A stretch of 41,268 nucleotides of DNA from Lautropia sp. (GTDB lineage: Bacteria > Pseudomonadota > Gammaproteobacteria > Burkholderiales > Burkholderiaceae_E): NCBI GenBank assembly GCA_030532425.1, contig JAUNLD010000021.1, positions 1 to 41,268 on the forward strand. Direction: 5' to 3'. Positions 8,163 to 15,576 of this stretch are shown in pieces. Each line of letters starts with the position of its first letter. The stretch's first letter is position 1. The translations under genes were made by a program, and so were the position numbers. The notes beneath the pieces were generated by a model. That model had not been told where the DNA came from. It was given only the letters and a program-made list of their open reading frames with translations, and did not search any database.

Positions 8163-9554
8163 ATGTTTGAACGAACCTTTGCCCCTGCCTCGATCGACTC
8201 CCTGTTTTCGGATGCCGCCCTGCTGGCGGCGATGGCCCGCTTCGAGAACGGCCTGGCCCAGGCCCAGGCCTCGGTCGGGCTGATCCCCGACGAGGCGGCG
8301 CTCGGCATCGGCATGGCCTGTCACGAGCTGGGCGACCCCGCCGCCAGCGACGGCACCGGTCATGACATGGCCCAGGGGCGCTTCGACCCCGCCCGCCTCT
8401 ATCCGGCTGCCCGCACCAGCGGCAATCTGGCCATTCCCTTTCTGAAGGCACTGGCCGAATCGATCGCCCAGCGCCACCCCGACGCGGTACGCCACCTGCA
8501 TCACGGTGCCAGCCATCAGGACCTGCTCGATTCGACGCTGGCCATGCAGTGCAAGGAGGCCGGGCGGCGCGTGCAGGACATGCTGGAGCGCGTGGGACAG
8601 GCCCTGTGCCAGCTGATCGAGGAGCATCAGGACACACTGCTGATGAGCCGGCAGCGCCTGCAACCCGCATCGCCGGTCTTTCTGGCCTGGAAGCTGGCCA
8701 GCTGGCTCGATCCACTCAACCGCGCGCGCCGCCACCTGCGGCTGGCGCTGCTCGATGCCTCGGTCCTGCAGTTTGGTGGTCCCGATGGCACGCTGGCCTC
8801 GCAGGGCACGCAGATCGAGCGCAGCCTGGCAGTTGCGCAACGGCTGGCCGATGCACTGGGGCTGATGATGCCGATCACCAGCTGGCAGTCGTCGCGCGAC
8901 CGCTTCGCCCGGCTGGGCTCCGAACTGGCCCTGCTGTGCGGCGTGCTGGGCAAGATCGGGCAGGATATCGCCCTGCTGGCACAGGCCGAGATCGGCGAGC
9001 TGCATGCCGATGTGCGCCAACGCGACGATGGCGACCCTTTCGGCCAGATCCAGACACCACCCACCACGCAGCTGATGCGCGAGGCTGCCCAGCGGGCACC
9101 GGGTCTGGCCACGATCCTGCTGGGATCGATGGATGTGGAACACGAGGGCGGGCTGAGCCAGTGGCAATCGAGCTGGCACACGATGCAGCAGCTGTTTGGC
9201 GCTGCCGCCAGCAGCCTGGCTGCGGCCGAAGACCTGCTGGGCAATCTTCAGGTGGATCAGGCGGCGATGCAGGCCAACATCACCCGCCAGCACGAGCGCA
9301 GCCTGCCCGGGACGCTGGTGAGCACGCTGGCGCCCAAGCTGGGCCGGGACGCGGCCCGCTCGCTGGTGACCGAGATTCTCGACACGGCACAGGCCCATGG
9401 CTGGTCACTGCGCCAGGCGCTGGGCCGGGATGCGCGGATTTCGTCCGTGATGAACCTGAGCGACCTGGAACGCCTGTTCGACCCGGCCGGCAACCCGGGG
9501 GCCTCCTGGCTGATGATTAGTCAGGTGGTCGAGGCCTGGCGCTCCGGCCGCTGA
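8163..9554 (+). CDS. lyase-family protein related to 3-carboxy-cis,cis-muconate cycloisomerase (PcaB), signature loop lost
   Basis: A 463-residue member of the fumarase/aspartase/adenylosuccinate lyase superfamily. The PcaB subgroup is indicated by GASHQDLLDSTLAMQ, SRQRLQPASPVFLAWKLASWLDPL, LQFGGPDGTLASQG, ITSWQSSRDRFARLGSELALLCGVLGKIGQDIALLAQAEIGEL, and EHEGGLSQWQSSWHTM followed by LGNLQVDQAAMQANI. PcaB converts 3-carboxy-muconate to a lactone in protocatechuate breakdown. The superfamily signature GSSxMPxKxNP, which carries the mobile-loop serine, should fall at about residues 290-304, but here that stretch reads GDPFGQIQTPPTTQL, so the serine, methionine, lysine and asparagine are all absent. 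No other pca gene is nearby. It may be inactive, structural, or use another substrate; orthodox PcaB activity is doubtful. Confidence 0.7.
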   Translation: MFERTFAPASIDSLFSDAALLAAMARFENGLAQAQASVGLIPDEAALGIGMACHELGDPAASDGTGHDMAQGRFDPARLYPAARTSGNLAIPFLKALAESIAQRHPDAVRHLHHGASHQDLLDSTLAMQCKEAGRRVQDMLERVGQALCQLIEEHQDTLLMSRQRLQPASPVFLAWKLASWLDPLNRARRHLRLALLDASVLQFGGPDGTLASQGTQIERSLAVAQRLADALGLMMPITSWQSSRDRFARLGSELALLCGVLGKIGQDIALLAQAEIGELHADVRQRDDGDPFGQIQTPPTTQLMREAAQRAPGLATILLGSMDVEHEGGLSQWQSSWHTMQQLFGAAASSLAAAEDLLGNLQVDQAAMQANITRQHERSLPGTLVSTLAPKLGRDAARSLVTEILDTAQAHGWSLRQALGRDARISSVMNLSDLERLFDPAGNPGASWLMISQVVEAWRSGR

Positions 9555-9675
9555 ACGCCACGCGGGCATCGGTCAACGCGGCGGATCGGCCAACGCAGCC
9601 GTTCCCGGTGCGCACCTGTCCTGCCCTGTTCGTCCGCGCAGCACTCCCTCCCTCGTGCAGCGCGGACACGGCGGG

Positions 9676-9927
9676 TCAATGCAGCAGCAGCGGCTGGTGC
9701 ATCAGACCTTCAAAACCGGAGAGGAACTGATCGACCTCCTCGATCGACGGTTCGGCGGCGATCAGGATCGACACGTCCTGGCGGAACTTGTCGGCCATCA
9801 GGCCGCCAATGAAGATTTCGCGCTTGCTGGCCTTGTCCATGATTTCATAACCACGGCAGACCCGGTCCGGCTGTTCTCCATTGAATTCCACGATGCAGTA
9901 ATTCGGGCTGTTGTAGATCATGTTCAT
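9676..9927 (-). CDS. DUF3567 family protein
   Basis: An 83-residue small protein beginning MNMIYNSPNYCIVEF and containing RGYEIMDKASKREIFIGGLMADKFRQDVSILIAAEPSIEEVDQFLSGFEGLMHQPLLLH, which matches the short DUF3567 family known mainly from Burkholderiales. Length and ending agree with family members. The start at 9927 has GGGGAAG a few bases upstream; the second ATG at 9921 is an alternative. It is monocistronic, between the PcaB-like gene and the CobW-like gene. The function of the family is unknown; it is presumably cytoplasmic, as it has no signal or membrane segment. Confidence 0.85.
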   Translation of the reverse strand: MNMIYNSPNYCIVEFNGEQPDRVCRGYEIMDKASKREIFIGGLMADKFRQDVSILIAAEPSIEEVDQFLSGFEGLMHQPLLLH

Positions 9928-10102
9928 CGGTGTACTTCCCCAAACGACGGAAGCCAGTGTTGGGCATGACGGTCTGACGCCCTAGCAAACACCGATAACC
10001 GTGCCATCACCTCCGACAGGCGTCGGCCCTGACGGCAGAACAGGACGATCGGCTGTGTCTTTCAGCACCAAGGCCGATCGGCGCGACGTTGACGGGAGAT
10101 CT

Positions 10103-10128
10103 GCCGGCCCGCCCCTGGCAGGCCCGGC
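10103..10128 (-). terminator. bulged GC-rich hairpin after the CobW-like gene
   Basis: On the minus strand an 11-base-pair stem with one bulge and one G-U pair can form 11 bases past the stop of the CobW-like gene. There is no T tract, so it is a weak terminator candidate. Confidence 0.3.
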
Positions 10129-10138
10129 ATGGCGCCCA

Positions 10139-11077
10139 TCAGCGCCAAAGCTCCTGCAATGTGTGCAGCGCCCGTGTCAGCGCTGTCAGGTCGATACCTT
10201 GCGCCATTTCCAGTGACAGGCGGTTGTCCAGACGCCAGCCGGTTTCCTGCGGCCGAAGAACGGCGCTCAAGTTCTCCTGATCCGGCCCGACATCCGCACC
10301 TGGCCGCCATTCTTGAGACACCTGGGCCCACGTCTGCCCCCCGGTGGCCAACCGCCAGTCGTGAGCACTGCGGCTGCCCTGCAACACGGCCCGACCTCCC
10401 GTCAGCCCCGGCACAGCCGACAACGCCTCCAGCGCCTGGCCCACTTCCTGTCGCGAGGGCAGCCCCCCGCCATCGGCCGGCCAGCGCAGCCTCATCGTCG
10501 CGGTAAACGGCAGGCCGCAGGCAGCCGGCGGTGCCGGCAGCGGATCGAGCCAGCGCCAGTGGCCCCCGGGCGTCACCCGGGCCGAAGCCCAATCTGCCGG
10601 TGGCTCCGTCATGGCGTCGGCATCGACCACCGCCTCAAGCAGGGCCCCGATGCTCAGATACTGGTTGAAGGGCGGGCTGCGCAGCTGCTCGACGACACGC
10701 AGCACGTGCTCTGGCTCGGCATTCAGCTCAAGGTAGAGATGGCGCCAGTGCGGCTGCCGCAGGAGACGCACCAGCGTGGTGCGAAAGACCGGCCCGCCCA
10801 GGCAGCAGATGCAACCGGCCTGGAGCTGGGCATCGGGGCCGGCCAGAGCAGGCGTCGTGGCGCGGATGTTGCCGAAGCCACCCCCACCCGCGGGTGGCCC
10901 GGTCTGCAACCACAGGCTGTCATCCTGGACATCGGCCGACATCTGCTGGCGCCGGGCCAGCCTGGCCTGGCGCAGCCGCGCCACCAGCGCCTGCCGGGCA
11001 GCAGCATCCCGGCCCCCCACCAGGGTGACGCCCCGTCGCGGCGGCCCGTCGGCCGCATCATTCATCCTGCTGGTCAT
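10139..11077 (-). CDS. CobW/G3E GTPase-like protein with degenerate P-loop
   Basis: A 312-residue protein. The start at 11077 is set by a strong AGGAGGTG ribosome-binding site 4-5 bases upstream; the frame extends to 11128 but without such a site. The family hint is GCICC at residues 88-92, the metal-binding CxCC-type motif of CobW/COG0523 (G3E) GTPases, followed by LGGPVFRTTLVRLLRQPHWRHLYLELNAEPEHVLRVVE, which aligns with the segment from CxCC to Walker B. The expected N-terminal GxxGxGKT P-loop is replaced by LVGGRDAAARQALVARL, with no GKT. Nucleotide binding is therefore doubtful although the metal site remains. The C-terminal half (about 150-312) is divergent. A metal-binding accessory protein is a reasonable guess; a real GTPase is unlikely as read. 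Confidence 0.6.
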   Translation of the reverse strand: MTSRMNDAADGPPRRGVTLVGGRDAAARQALVARLRQARLARRQQMSADVQDDSLWLQTGPPAGGGGFGNIRATTPALAGPDAQLQAGCICCLGGPVFRTTLVRLLRQPHWRHLYLELNAEPEHVLRVVEQLRSPPFNQYLSIGALLEAVVDADAMTEPPADWASARVTPGGHWRWLDPLPAPPAACGLPFTATMRLRWPADGGGLPSRQEVGQALEALSAVPGLTGGRAVLQGSRSAHDWRLATGGQTWAQVSQEWRPGADVGPDQENLSAVLRPQETGWRLDNRLSLEMAQGIDLTALTRALHTLQELWR

Positions 11078-11121
11078 CGGCACCTCCTGCCCCCTGCGCG
11101 CCAGTTCCGCCCCCAGCCAGG

Positions 11122-11156
11122 CCCCCAAACAAGACCCGCCGCAACAGGCGGCGGGT
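11122..11156 (-). terminator. intrinsic terminator after the 99-residue protein gene
   Basis: ACCCGCCGC (11134-11142) pairs perfectly with GCGGCGGGT (11148-11156) around a 5-base loop. Read on the minus strand, the stem is followed by CTTGTTTGG, a modest T-rich tail. It lies 33 bases past the stop of the gene ending at 11189. Confidence 0.6.
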
Positions 11157-11188
11157 TGATGATGACATGACGGGGCGCGGCGGCAGGA

Positions 11189-11488
11189 TCAGTAACCCGG
11201 CTCGTTGCGGCGCTTGATGAGGCCCTTCTTGATGAGCATGTCGAAGGCGTCCTGCAGGCCACGGTAGCGCGGCAGCAGATCGCGGTATTCGCTGGCACGG
11301 CGGCGACCGTTGACAAGGAACAGCAGCATCCGCAAGCGGTCGGGCAGCTCGACGTTGCTGCGCGACAGGGCCAGGGCGCCACGCATCGTCTGGATGAAGA
11401 TGTCGTCGTCGTGGATCTCGGTGAAGCGGCCGTTGACGATGACCTCGAGCTTGGTGGCCCAGTCGGTGGACCCGCCTTGATGAATCAT
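11189..11488 (-). CDS. small winged-helix-like protein, function unknown
   Basis: A 99-residue protein starting MIHQGGSTDWATKLEV. I chose the ATG at 11488 because it has a GAGGAA element upstream, and the longer in-frame extension to 11794 is Arg/Pro-rich shadow sequence. The C-terminal half (LPDRLRMLLFLVNGRRRASEYRDLLPRYRGLQDAFDMLIKKGLIKRRN) has the pattern of a small winged-helix unit: helix, G-R-R turn, helix, then a long helix ending in a basic wing. Such domains occur at the ends of Burkholderiales regulatory proteins, but I cannot name the family. It has its own terminator (11134-11156) and two hairpins upstream, suggesting a single-gene transcript. Confidence 0.6.
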   Translation of the reverse strand: MIHQGGSTDWATKLEVIVNGRFTEIHDDDIFIQTMRGALALSRSNVELPDRLRMLLFLVNGRRRASEYRDLLPRYRGLQDAFDMLIKKGLIKRRNEPGY

Positions 11489-11721
11489 GATCTGCTGTTC
11501 CTCGGCTGGAGTCCGGCGCGACGGACCCCGGTTGCATCGGGAAATACCATGACGCCAGTCTAGGGACTTGGCAGGCCGCGTGCCGTGTCGCGCGTCACAC
11601 CCTGCCAGGGAAGGGCTGCCGACGTTCGGGGCCACTGCCAAGAACAGCACAGAGGCACCGGGGCGGGGGAAACGACGGGAGTTTACGGGACGGCAGAAGA
11701 ACGGATCGGGAAAATGGGCCT

Positions 11722-11739
11722 CCGGTGCGGCTGCACCGG
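11722..11739 (-). terminator. 7-base-pair hairpin, second of a pair after the response regulator
   Basis: CCGGTGC, a 4-base loop, then GCACCGG. On the minus strand the stem is followed a few bases later by CATTTTCCC. Confidence 0.4.
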
Positions 11740-11773
11740 CACGGGCGGGACGAGGCACCGGCAAGACAGGCAA

Positions 11774-11788
11774 CGGGCAGGATGCCCG
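11774..11788 (-). terminator. 6-base-pair hairpin, first of a pair after the response regulator
   Basis: CGGGCA, a 3-base loop, then TGCCCG. On the minus strand the tail reads TTGCCTGTCTTGCC, which is T-rich. It lies 40 bases past the stop at 11828. Confidence 0.45.
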
Positions 11789-11827
11789 CCTCACCAGCGG
11801 CTGACCGAAGCCAGCTCTCCTCCGCTT

Positions 11828-12616
11828 TCAGATGGACTGGCTGACGCCGCGCCGGTAATTGCCCTTGGACAGGTCGATGCCCAGCTGCTTGAGCTTGCGG
11901 TACAGATGGGTGCGTTCAAGGCCGGTGCGCTCGGCCACACGGGTCATGCTGCCGTGCTCACGATGCAGGTGGTGCTCGAAGTAGGCACGCTCGAAGGCTT
12001 CGCGGGCCTCGCGCAACGGTACGTTCAGCGGCAGGTCACGCACCATGATCGAGGGGTGCAGGTTCATGTTGGGCATGCCGGTGACCGGGGCCGCGATGAA
12101 CTGGGCCGATGGCGAGCTGAGCGGCATGACCTGGTGCGGCTGCGAACCGGGAACCTGCAGCATCGACAGCGGCGTGTTGGTGGTGGGAGCCGACGGCGAG
12201 GCAGGGAAGGCACCGGCGGTACTGGCCCCCCGGGTCTGCATGCTGCCCTGACGGCCCTTGGCCAGGCCCTGTTCGACGGCCTTGAGCAGCTTCTGCAGCG
12301 CGATCGGCTTTTCGAGGAAATCCATCGCACCGATACGGGTCGCCTCGACCGCGGTCTCGATGGTGGCATGGCCAGACATCATGATGACCGGCATGGTGAC
12401 CTGACCGGCAGCCACCCATTCCTTGAGCAGGCTGACCCCATCAGTATCCGGCATCCAGATGTCGAGCAGCACCAGATCCATCTTGGTGGTGGCCATCGCT
12501 TCACGTGCACGCTGCGCATTCTCCGCCAGGGTGACTGCGTGTCCTTCGTCACCCAGGATTTCGGAGAGCAGCTCACGGATGCCCATCTCGTCATCGACTA
12601 CCAATATTTCTGCCAT
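11828..12616 (-). CDS. NtrX-like response regulator lacking the AAA+ domain
   Basis: A 262-residue regulator; the start MAEILVVDDE at 12616 is preferred over 12649. The receiver domain spans about residues 1-120 with acidic Asp8/Asp9, phospho-acceptor Asp52 (LLDIWMPDTDG), Ser81 and Lys103. A Pro/Ser/Ala-rich linker (about 125-190) replaces the sigma-54-interacting AAA+ domain found in full NtrX. The C-terminus (about 205-262, REAREAFERAYFEHHLHREHGSMTRVAERTGLERTHLYRKLKQLGI) is a Fis-type HTH_8 DNA-binding domain. It is thus a receiver-HTH protein and cannot itself drive sigma-54 open-complex formation. It follows the NtrY-like kinase gene by 87 bases, its likely partner. Regulation of nitrogen or redox/envelope functions is inferred from family only. 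Confidence 0.85.
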   Translation of the reverse strand: MAEILVVDDEMGIRELLSEILGDEGHAVTLAENAQRAREAMATTKMDLVLLDIWMPDTDGVSLLKEWVAAGQVTMPVIMMSGHATIETAVEATRIGAMDFLEKPIALQKLLKAVEQGLAKGRQGSMQTRGASTAGAFPASPSAPTTNTPLSMLQVPGSQPHQVMPLSSPSAQFIAAPVTGMPNMNLHPSIMVRDLPLNVPLREAREAFERAYFEHHLHREHGSMTRVAERTGLERTHLYRKLKQLGIDLSKGNYRRGVSQSI

Positions 12617-12703
12617 TTCTGTTCCAGCGAATCCTACATCGACGGGCAACGGCTCGAACCGGCGTGCACATTGCGCAAACCTGCTCGACCGATGCGTTGT
12701 TGT

Positions 12704-15040
12704 TCATGCCTCAAAATTGTCTGCTTTTTTTACTATTTTCGCAAAAGCAATATACGTGTAAGCACCAGAAACATTGTGTCCGTCAACGGCGACATTGACA
12801 CTACCGTTGTCGGTCTTTCGCAACGTCTCAGGACCGGGGATATTCCCTACCTCGATGGTGCCCCCATGCTCCTGGACGATCTTCTTGACGATGGCCAGAC
12901 CGAGGCCGGTTCCCTTGGGTTTCTGGCTGACGTAAGGCTCGAAAACCCGGGCCAGCAGGGCGGGCGGGAAGCCAGGGCCATTATCCCTCACTCCCAGGCG
13001 AACGCCATTGCATTGCCCGGCTGCATTGTGTATTAAGTCGGTACTCACCTCAATGCGCCGGCGGGCCTGCTGCTCGGTCGCCTCGCTGGAATTCTTCAGC
13101 AGATTGTGGATGACCTGTCGCAATTGACCGCCATCTCCAATGATCTGGGGGATATCTGGCGACAAATTGGCGACTATTTCCAGTTTGGGGTCAAGATCGG
13201 CACAGAAGTCGATCAACTCGGACACCAGGGCGTTGAGGTCCAGTGGCGCCAGCTTGGCCGAGGGCAGCCGGGCATAGTCGCGGAACTCGTCGACCATCAC
13301 CTTCAGCGCGTCCACCTGCGTGATGATGTTGCGGGTGTTGCGCAACAGCAGCTCCTTGCCGCTGCCTTCCAGACCATCGGCCAGCTTCAGTTGCAGGCGC
13401 TCGGCCGCCAGCCGGATCGGCGTCAGCGGGTTCTTGATCTCGTGGGCAAGACGGCGCGCCACCTCCCCCCAGGCGATGGCCCGTTGCGCCGAAATGACAT
13501 CGGTGATGTCGTCGATGACCAACACATGGTCGCCTTCGACCTCGGGCAGCAATGCGCCACGAATCAGCAGGGTTTTCCCTTGGTTGTTGCGACCGACCTG
13601 CCCGGACTCGGGTTCGGCACCGATGACGATCTGTCGCTGCCAGGTGCCACTTTCGGTGTCGTTGGCCTCACCGAAGGCCCGGGCGATCTCGGTCTCGAAG
13701 CCGCCGAGGGCACCCAGCGCACTCAGGGGCTTGCCCAGGGCCCGGTCCACCTCCAGGTCGAGAATGCGCTCGGCGCCATGATTGACCATCGTCACCCGGA
13801 ACTGCCGGTCGAAGACCAGCACGCCGGCACTGAGGTTGGACAGCACGCTGGCGAGACGGGCGTTGGCCTGCTCAAGGCCGATGCGGGTACGCAGCACCTG
13901 GCTGCGCGCCTCTTCCAGCTGGCGGATCATGGCATTGAACGACTGGGTGAGCGCCCCCAGCTCGTCCCGTCCGACATAGTCCTTGAGCTGGCGGAAATCC
14001 CCTTCGGCAACGGCGCGGGTGCCCGCCGCCAGCATCGACAGTGGCCCGGTCATCCAGCCGGCCAGCAGGAAGGAGGCTGCAATGGCCGAGAACACGGTCA
14101 GCAGCACCGTCACCGTCAGCGTCACCCGGAAGATGCGCTTGAGGCCACGACGGGACAGTGACAGCTCCTGATAGTCGCGAAATCCGCCCTGCACCGCCTC
14201 TGCGTTCCGGGCCAGCATGGTCGGCACCGGCTGCACGAACTGCAGGAAACGCTGCTCCTCACGCACGTCGTGGCGGGCCAGGGGCAGCATCACCCGCATG
14301 CGCAGCAGCTGGGTGGTGTCGTCGAGCGGACCGATCCGGGCATCACCACTTTCGATGCCGGCATAGTGGCGGGCGATGCGGGCCTGGCGCAGCACGGCGC
14401 TGGACGGCATGTCGGGCAGCAGCGAGGCATAGCGGCTGCCACTGCTCTGGATGATGCGGCCCGATACCCCCAGAATGACGGCTTCCTGGACGCCGAAACG
14501 CTCGCGGACGCGATCGAGGTTGCGGATCTGCCCGGCCTCATTGCTGTTGTTCAGCTCGGCCGCAGCCAGACGCCCCTTGGCCACCAGATCGAGCAGCATC
14601 GAATCGAGGGTGGCCCGGCCCAGGCTCAGTCCCGACTCCAGCGCCCGCTCCATCGGCACGTCGAACCAGGATTCGATCGAGCGTTCGAGAAACTGTACGG
14701 CGATCAGGTAGATCAGCCCCACGGGCACGATGGTCATCAGCACGAAGGCCATCGCCAGCCGCGCCATCAGCCGGGTACCGAACAGGCGCTGCCGGAAGCG
14801 CTGCATCAGCCGCCGCGCCAGCTCGATGGCCAGGATCGCCAGGCCGATGGCCACGCCGATGTTGAGCCAGAGCAGCAGGCTGTAGTGCCGCTCCAGAAAA
14901 TCGTTGTTGATGCTGGCCAGCGCCAGCAACGAGAGCAGGACGGCCGCAAAGGCGACCGACATCACCAGCGCCAGGCGCAGGACGCGACTTACTGATCGGG
15001 TGTCGGTCGGGTCGGTACGACGAAGCTCAGTCCTTTCCAT
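12704..15040 (-). CDS. NtrY-like membrane sensor histidine kinase
   Basis: A 778-residue kinase. Three hydrophobic segments lie in the first 120 residues (around LVMSVAFAAVLLSLLALAS, LLLWLNIGVAIGLAILAI and FVLMTIVPVGLIYLIAV), an extracytoplasmic sensory region follows, then a further membrane segment (VTLTVTVLLTVFSAIAASFLLAG), a HAMP domain, a PAS domain (LSNLSAGVLVFDRQFRVTMVNHGAERIL), and the catalytic core with phospho-accepting His533 (RLAHEIKNPLTPIRLAAERL), N-box HNLLKNSSEA, DNGPGF and GTGLGLAIVKKI. Membrane topology and the HEIKNPLTPI box are NtrY-like. The start at 15040 overlaps the DUF4390 gene by 52 bases; no strong ribosome-binding site is seen. The last 45 or so codons are unusually A+T-rich. 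The response regulator downstream is the expected partner. Confidence 0.88.
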   Translation of the reverse strand: MERTELRRTDPTDTRSVSRVLRLALVMSVAFAAVLLSLLALASINNDFLERHYSLLLWLNIGVAIGLAILAIELARRLMQRFRQRLFGTRLMARLAMAFVLMTIVPVGLIYLIAVQFLERSIESWFDVPMERALESGLSLGRATLDSMLLDLVAKGRLAAAELNNSNEAGQIRNLDRVRERFGVQEAVILGVSGRIIQSSGSRYASLLPDMPSSAVLRQARIARHYAGIESGDARIGPLDDTTQLLRMRVMLPLARHDVREEQRFLQFVQPVPTMLARNAEAVQGGFRDYQELSLSRRGLKRIFRVTLTVTVLLTVFSAIAASFLLAGWMTGPLSMLAAGTRAVAEGDFRQLKDYVGRDELGALTQSFNAMIRQLEEARSQVLRTRIGLEQANARLASVLSNLSAGVLVFDRQFRVTMVNHGAERILDLEVDRALGKPLSALGALGGFETEIARAFGEANDTESGTWQRQIVIGAEPESGQVGRNNQGKTLLIRGALLPEVEGDHVLVIDDITDVISAQRAIAWGEVARRLAHEIKNPLTPIRLAAERLQLKLADGLEGSGKELLLRNTRNIITQVDALKVMVDEFRDYARLPSAKLAPLDLNALVSELIDFCADLDPKLEIVANLSPDIPQIIGDGGQLRQVIHNLLKNSSEATEQQARRRIEVSTDLIHNAAGQCNGVRLGVRDNGPGFPPALLARVFEPYVSQKPKGTGLGLAIVKKIVQEHGGTIEVGNIPGPETLRKTDNGSVNVAVDGHNVSGAYTYIAFAKIVKKADNFEA

Positions 15041-15576
15041 GCCGATTGGGGGTTCCAGTCAGAGTCGGTCAGCGCGGTCATCTGGAAGGGCTTGGGCAGA
15101 CGACCGGAGTCGAGACGCATGCGCACGCGGACCACATATTCCTTCTCGCGCCGGAACTGGCCGACGGTGGCCACCTTCCAGTCACGCAGGCTGGTCATCT
15201 GGGAGATGGCCTCGTCCAGCGTGGCGAAGCTCTCGCTGCCGCGGGCTGACGACAGATGGTATTGGCGGGTGAGCGCGTGATAGGAGAGCCGCCATTCGAG
15301 CTGACCTTCGACGGTCTGTTCGTCCAGCCACAGCAGGCGGGGCCGATAGATCTCGTATTCGGTGAGGAAATGCAGCGGCAGGCCGCGCTCGATGGCGTCC
15401 TTGAGGGCAGCGCTCAGGTTGATGACGAACTGTGCCGACAGCAGCACAGCCTCATCTTCAGGTGAGAGATCCAGCTGGATGCTTTTCACCTGCATCGACT
15501 CGCGGGCCAGGCCTGGCGTTCCTTGCATCAGCAACGCCGCACCTGCCAGCGCCACCAGAACACGACGCCTATTCAC
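14989..15576 (-). CDS. DUF4390 domain protein, exported
   Basis: A 195-residue protein with a short signal peptide ([23 protein letters not shown], cut near residue 24). The remainder, with LSAQFVINLSAALKDAIERGLPLHFLTEYEIYRPRLLWLDE, the YHALTRQYHLS segment and MTSLRDWKV, matches DUF4390, which is regularly placed between rsmB and an NtrY-type kinase in betaproteobacteria. The start codon is GTG (15576-15574), and its first base lies inside a GTGA overlap with the stop of rsmB (15573-15576), so it is translationally coupled. It overlaps the kinase gene by 52 bases. It may be a periplasmic partner of the kinase, but that is inference from gene order. Confidence 0.85.
   Translation of the reverse strand: MNRRRVLVALAGAALLMQGTPGLARESMQVKSIQLDLSPEDEAVLLSAQFVINLSAALKDAIERGLPLHFLTEYEIYRPRLLWLDEQTVEGQLEWRLSYHALTRQYHLSSARGSESFATLDEAISQMTSLRDWKVATVGQFRREKEYVVRVRMRLDSGRLPKPFQMTALTDSDWNPQSAWKGLSFVVPTRPTPDQ

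Larger units (their letters stand above)
11489..11827. other. 339-base intergenic region with two terminator-like hairpins
   Basis: No gene is supported. On the minus strand it lies between the end of the two-component cluster (11828) and the 99-residue gene (11488). The hairpins at 11722-11739 and 11774-11788 probably end the long def-to-regulator transcript; a promoter for the small gene should lie in the remainder, but I see no clear boxes. Confidence 0.5.

Noticed and set aside
13106-14161. 351-codon plus-strand frame opposite the sensor kinase
   Set aside because: It is a shadow of the kinase gene with Gln/His-rich nonsense composition.
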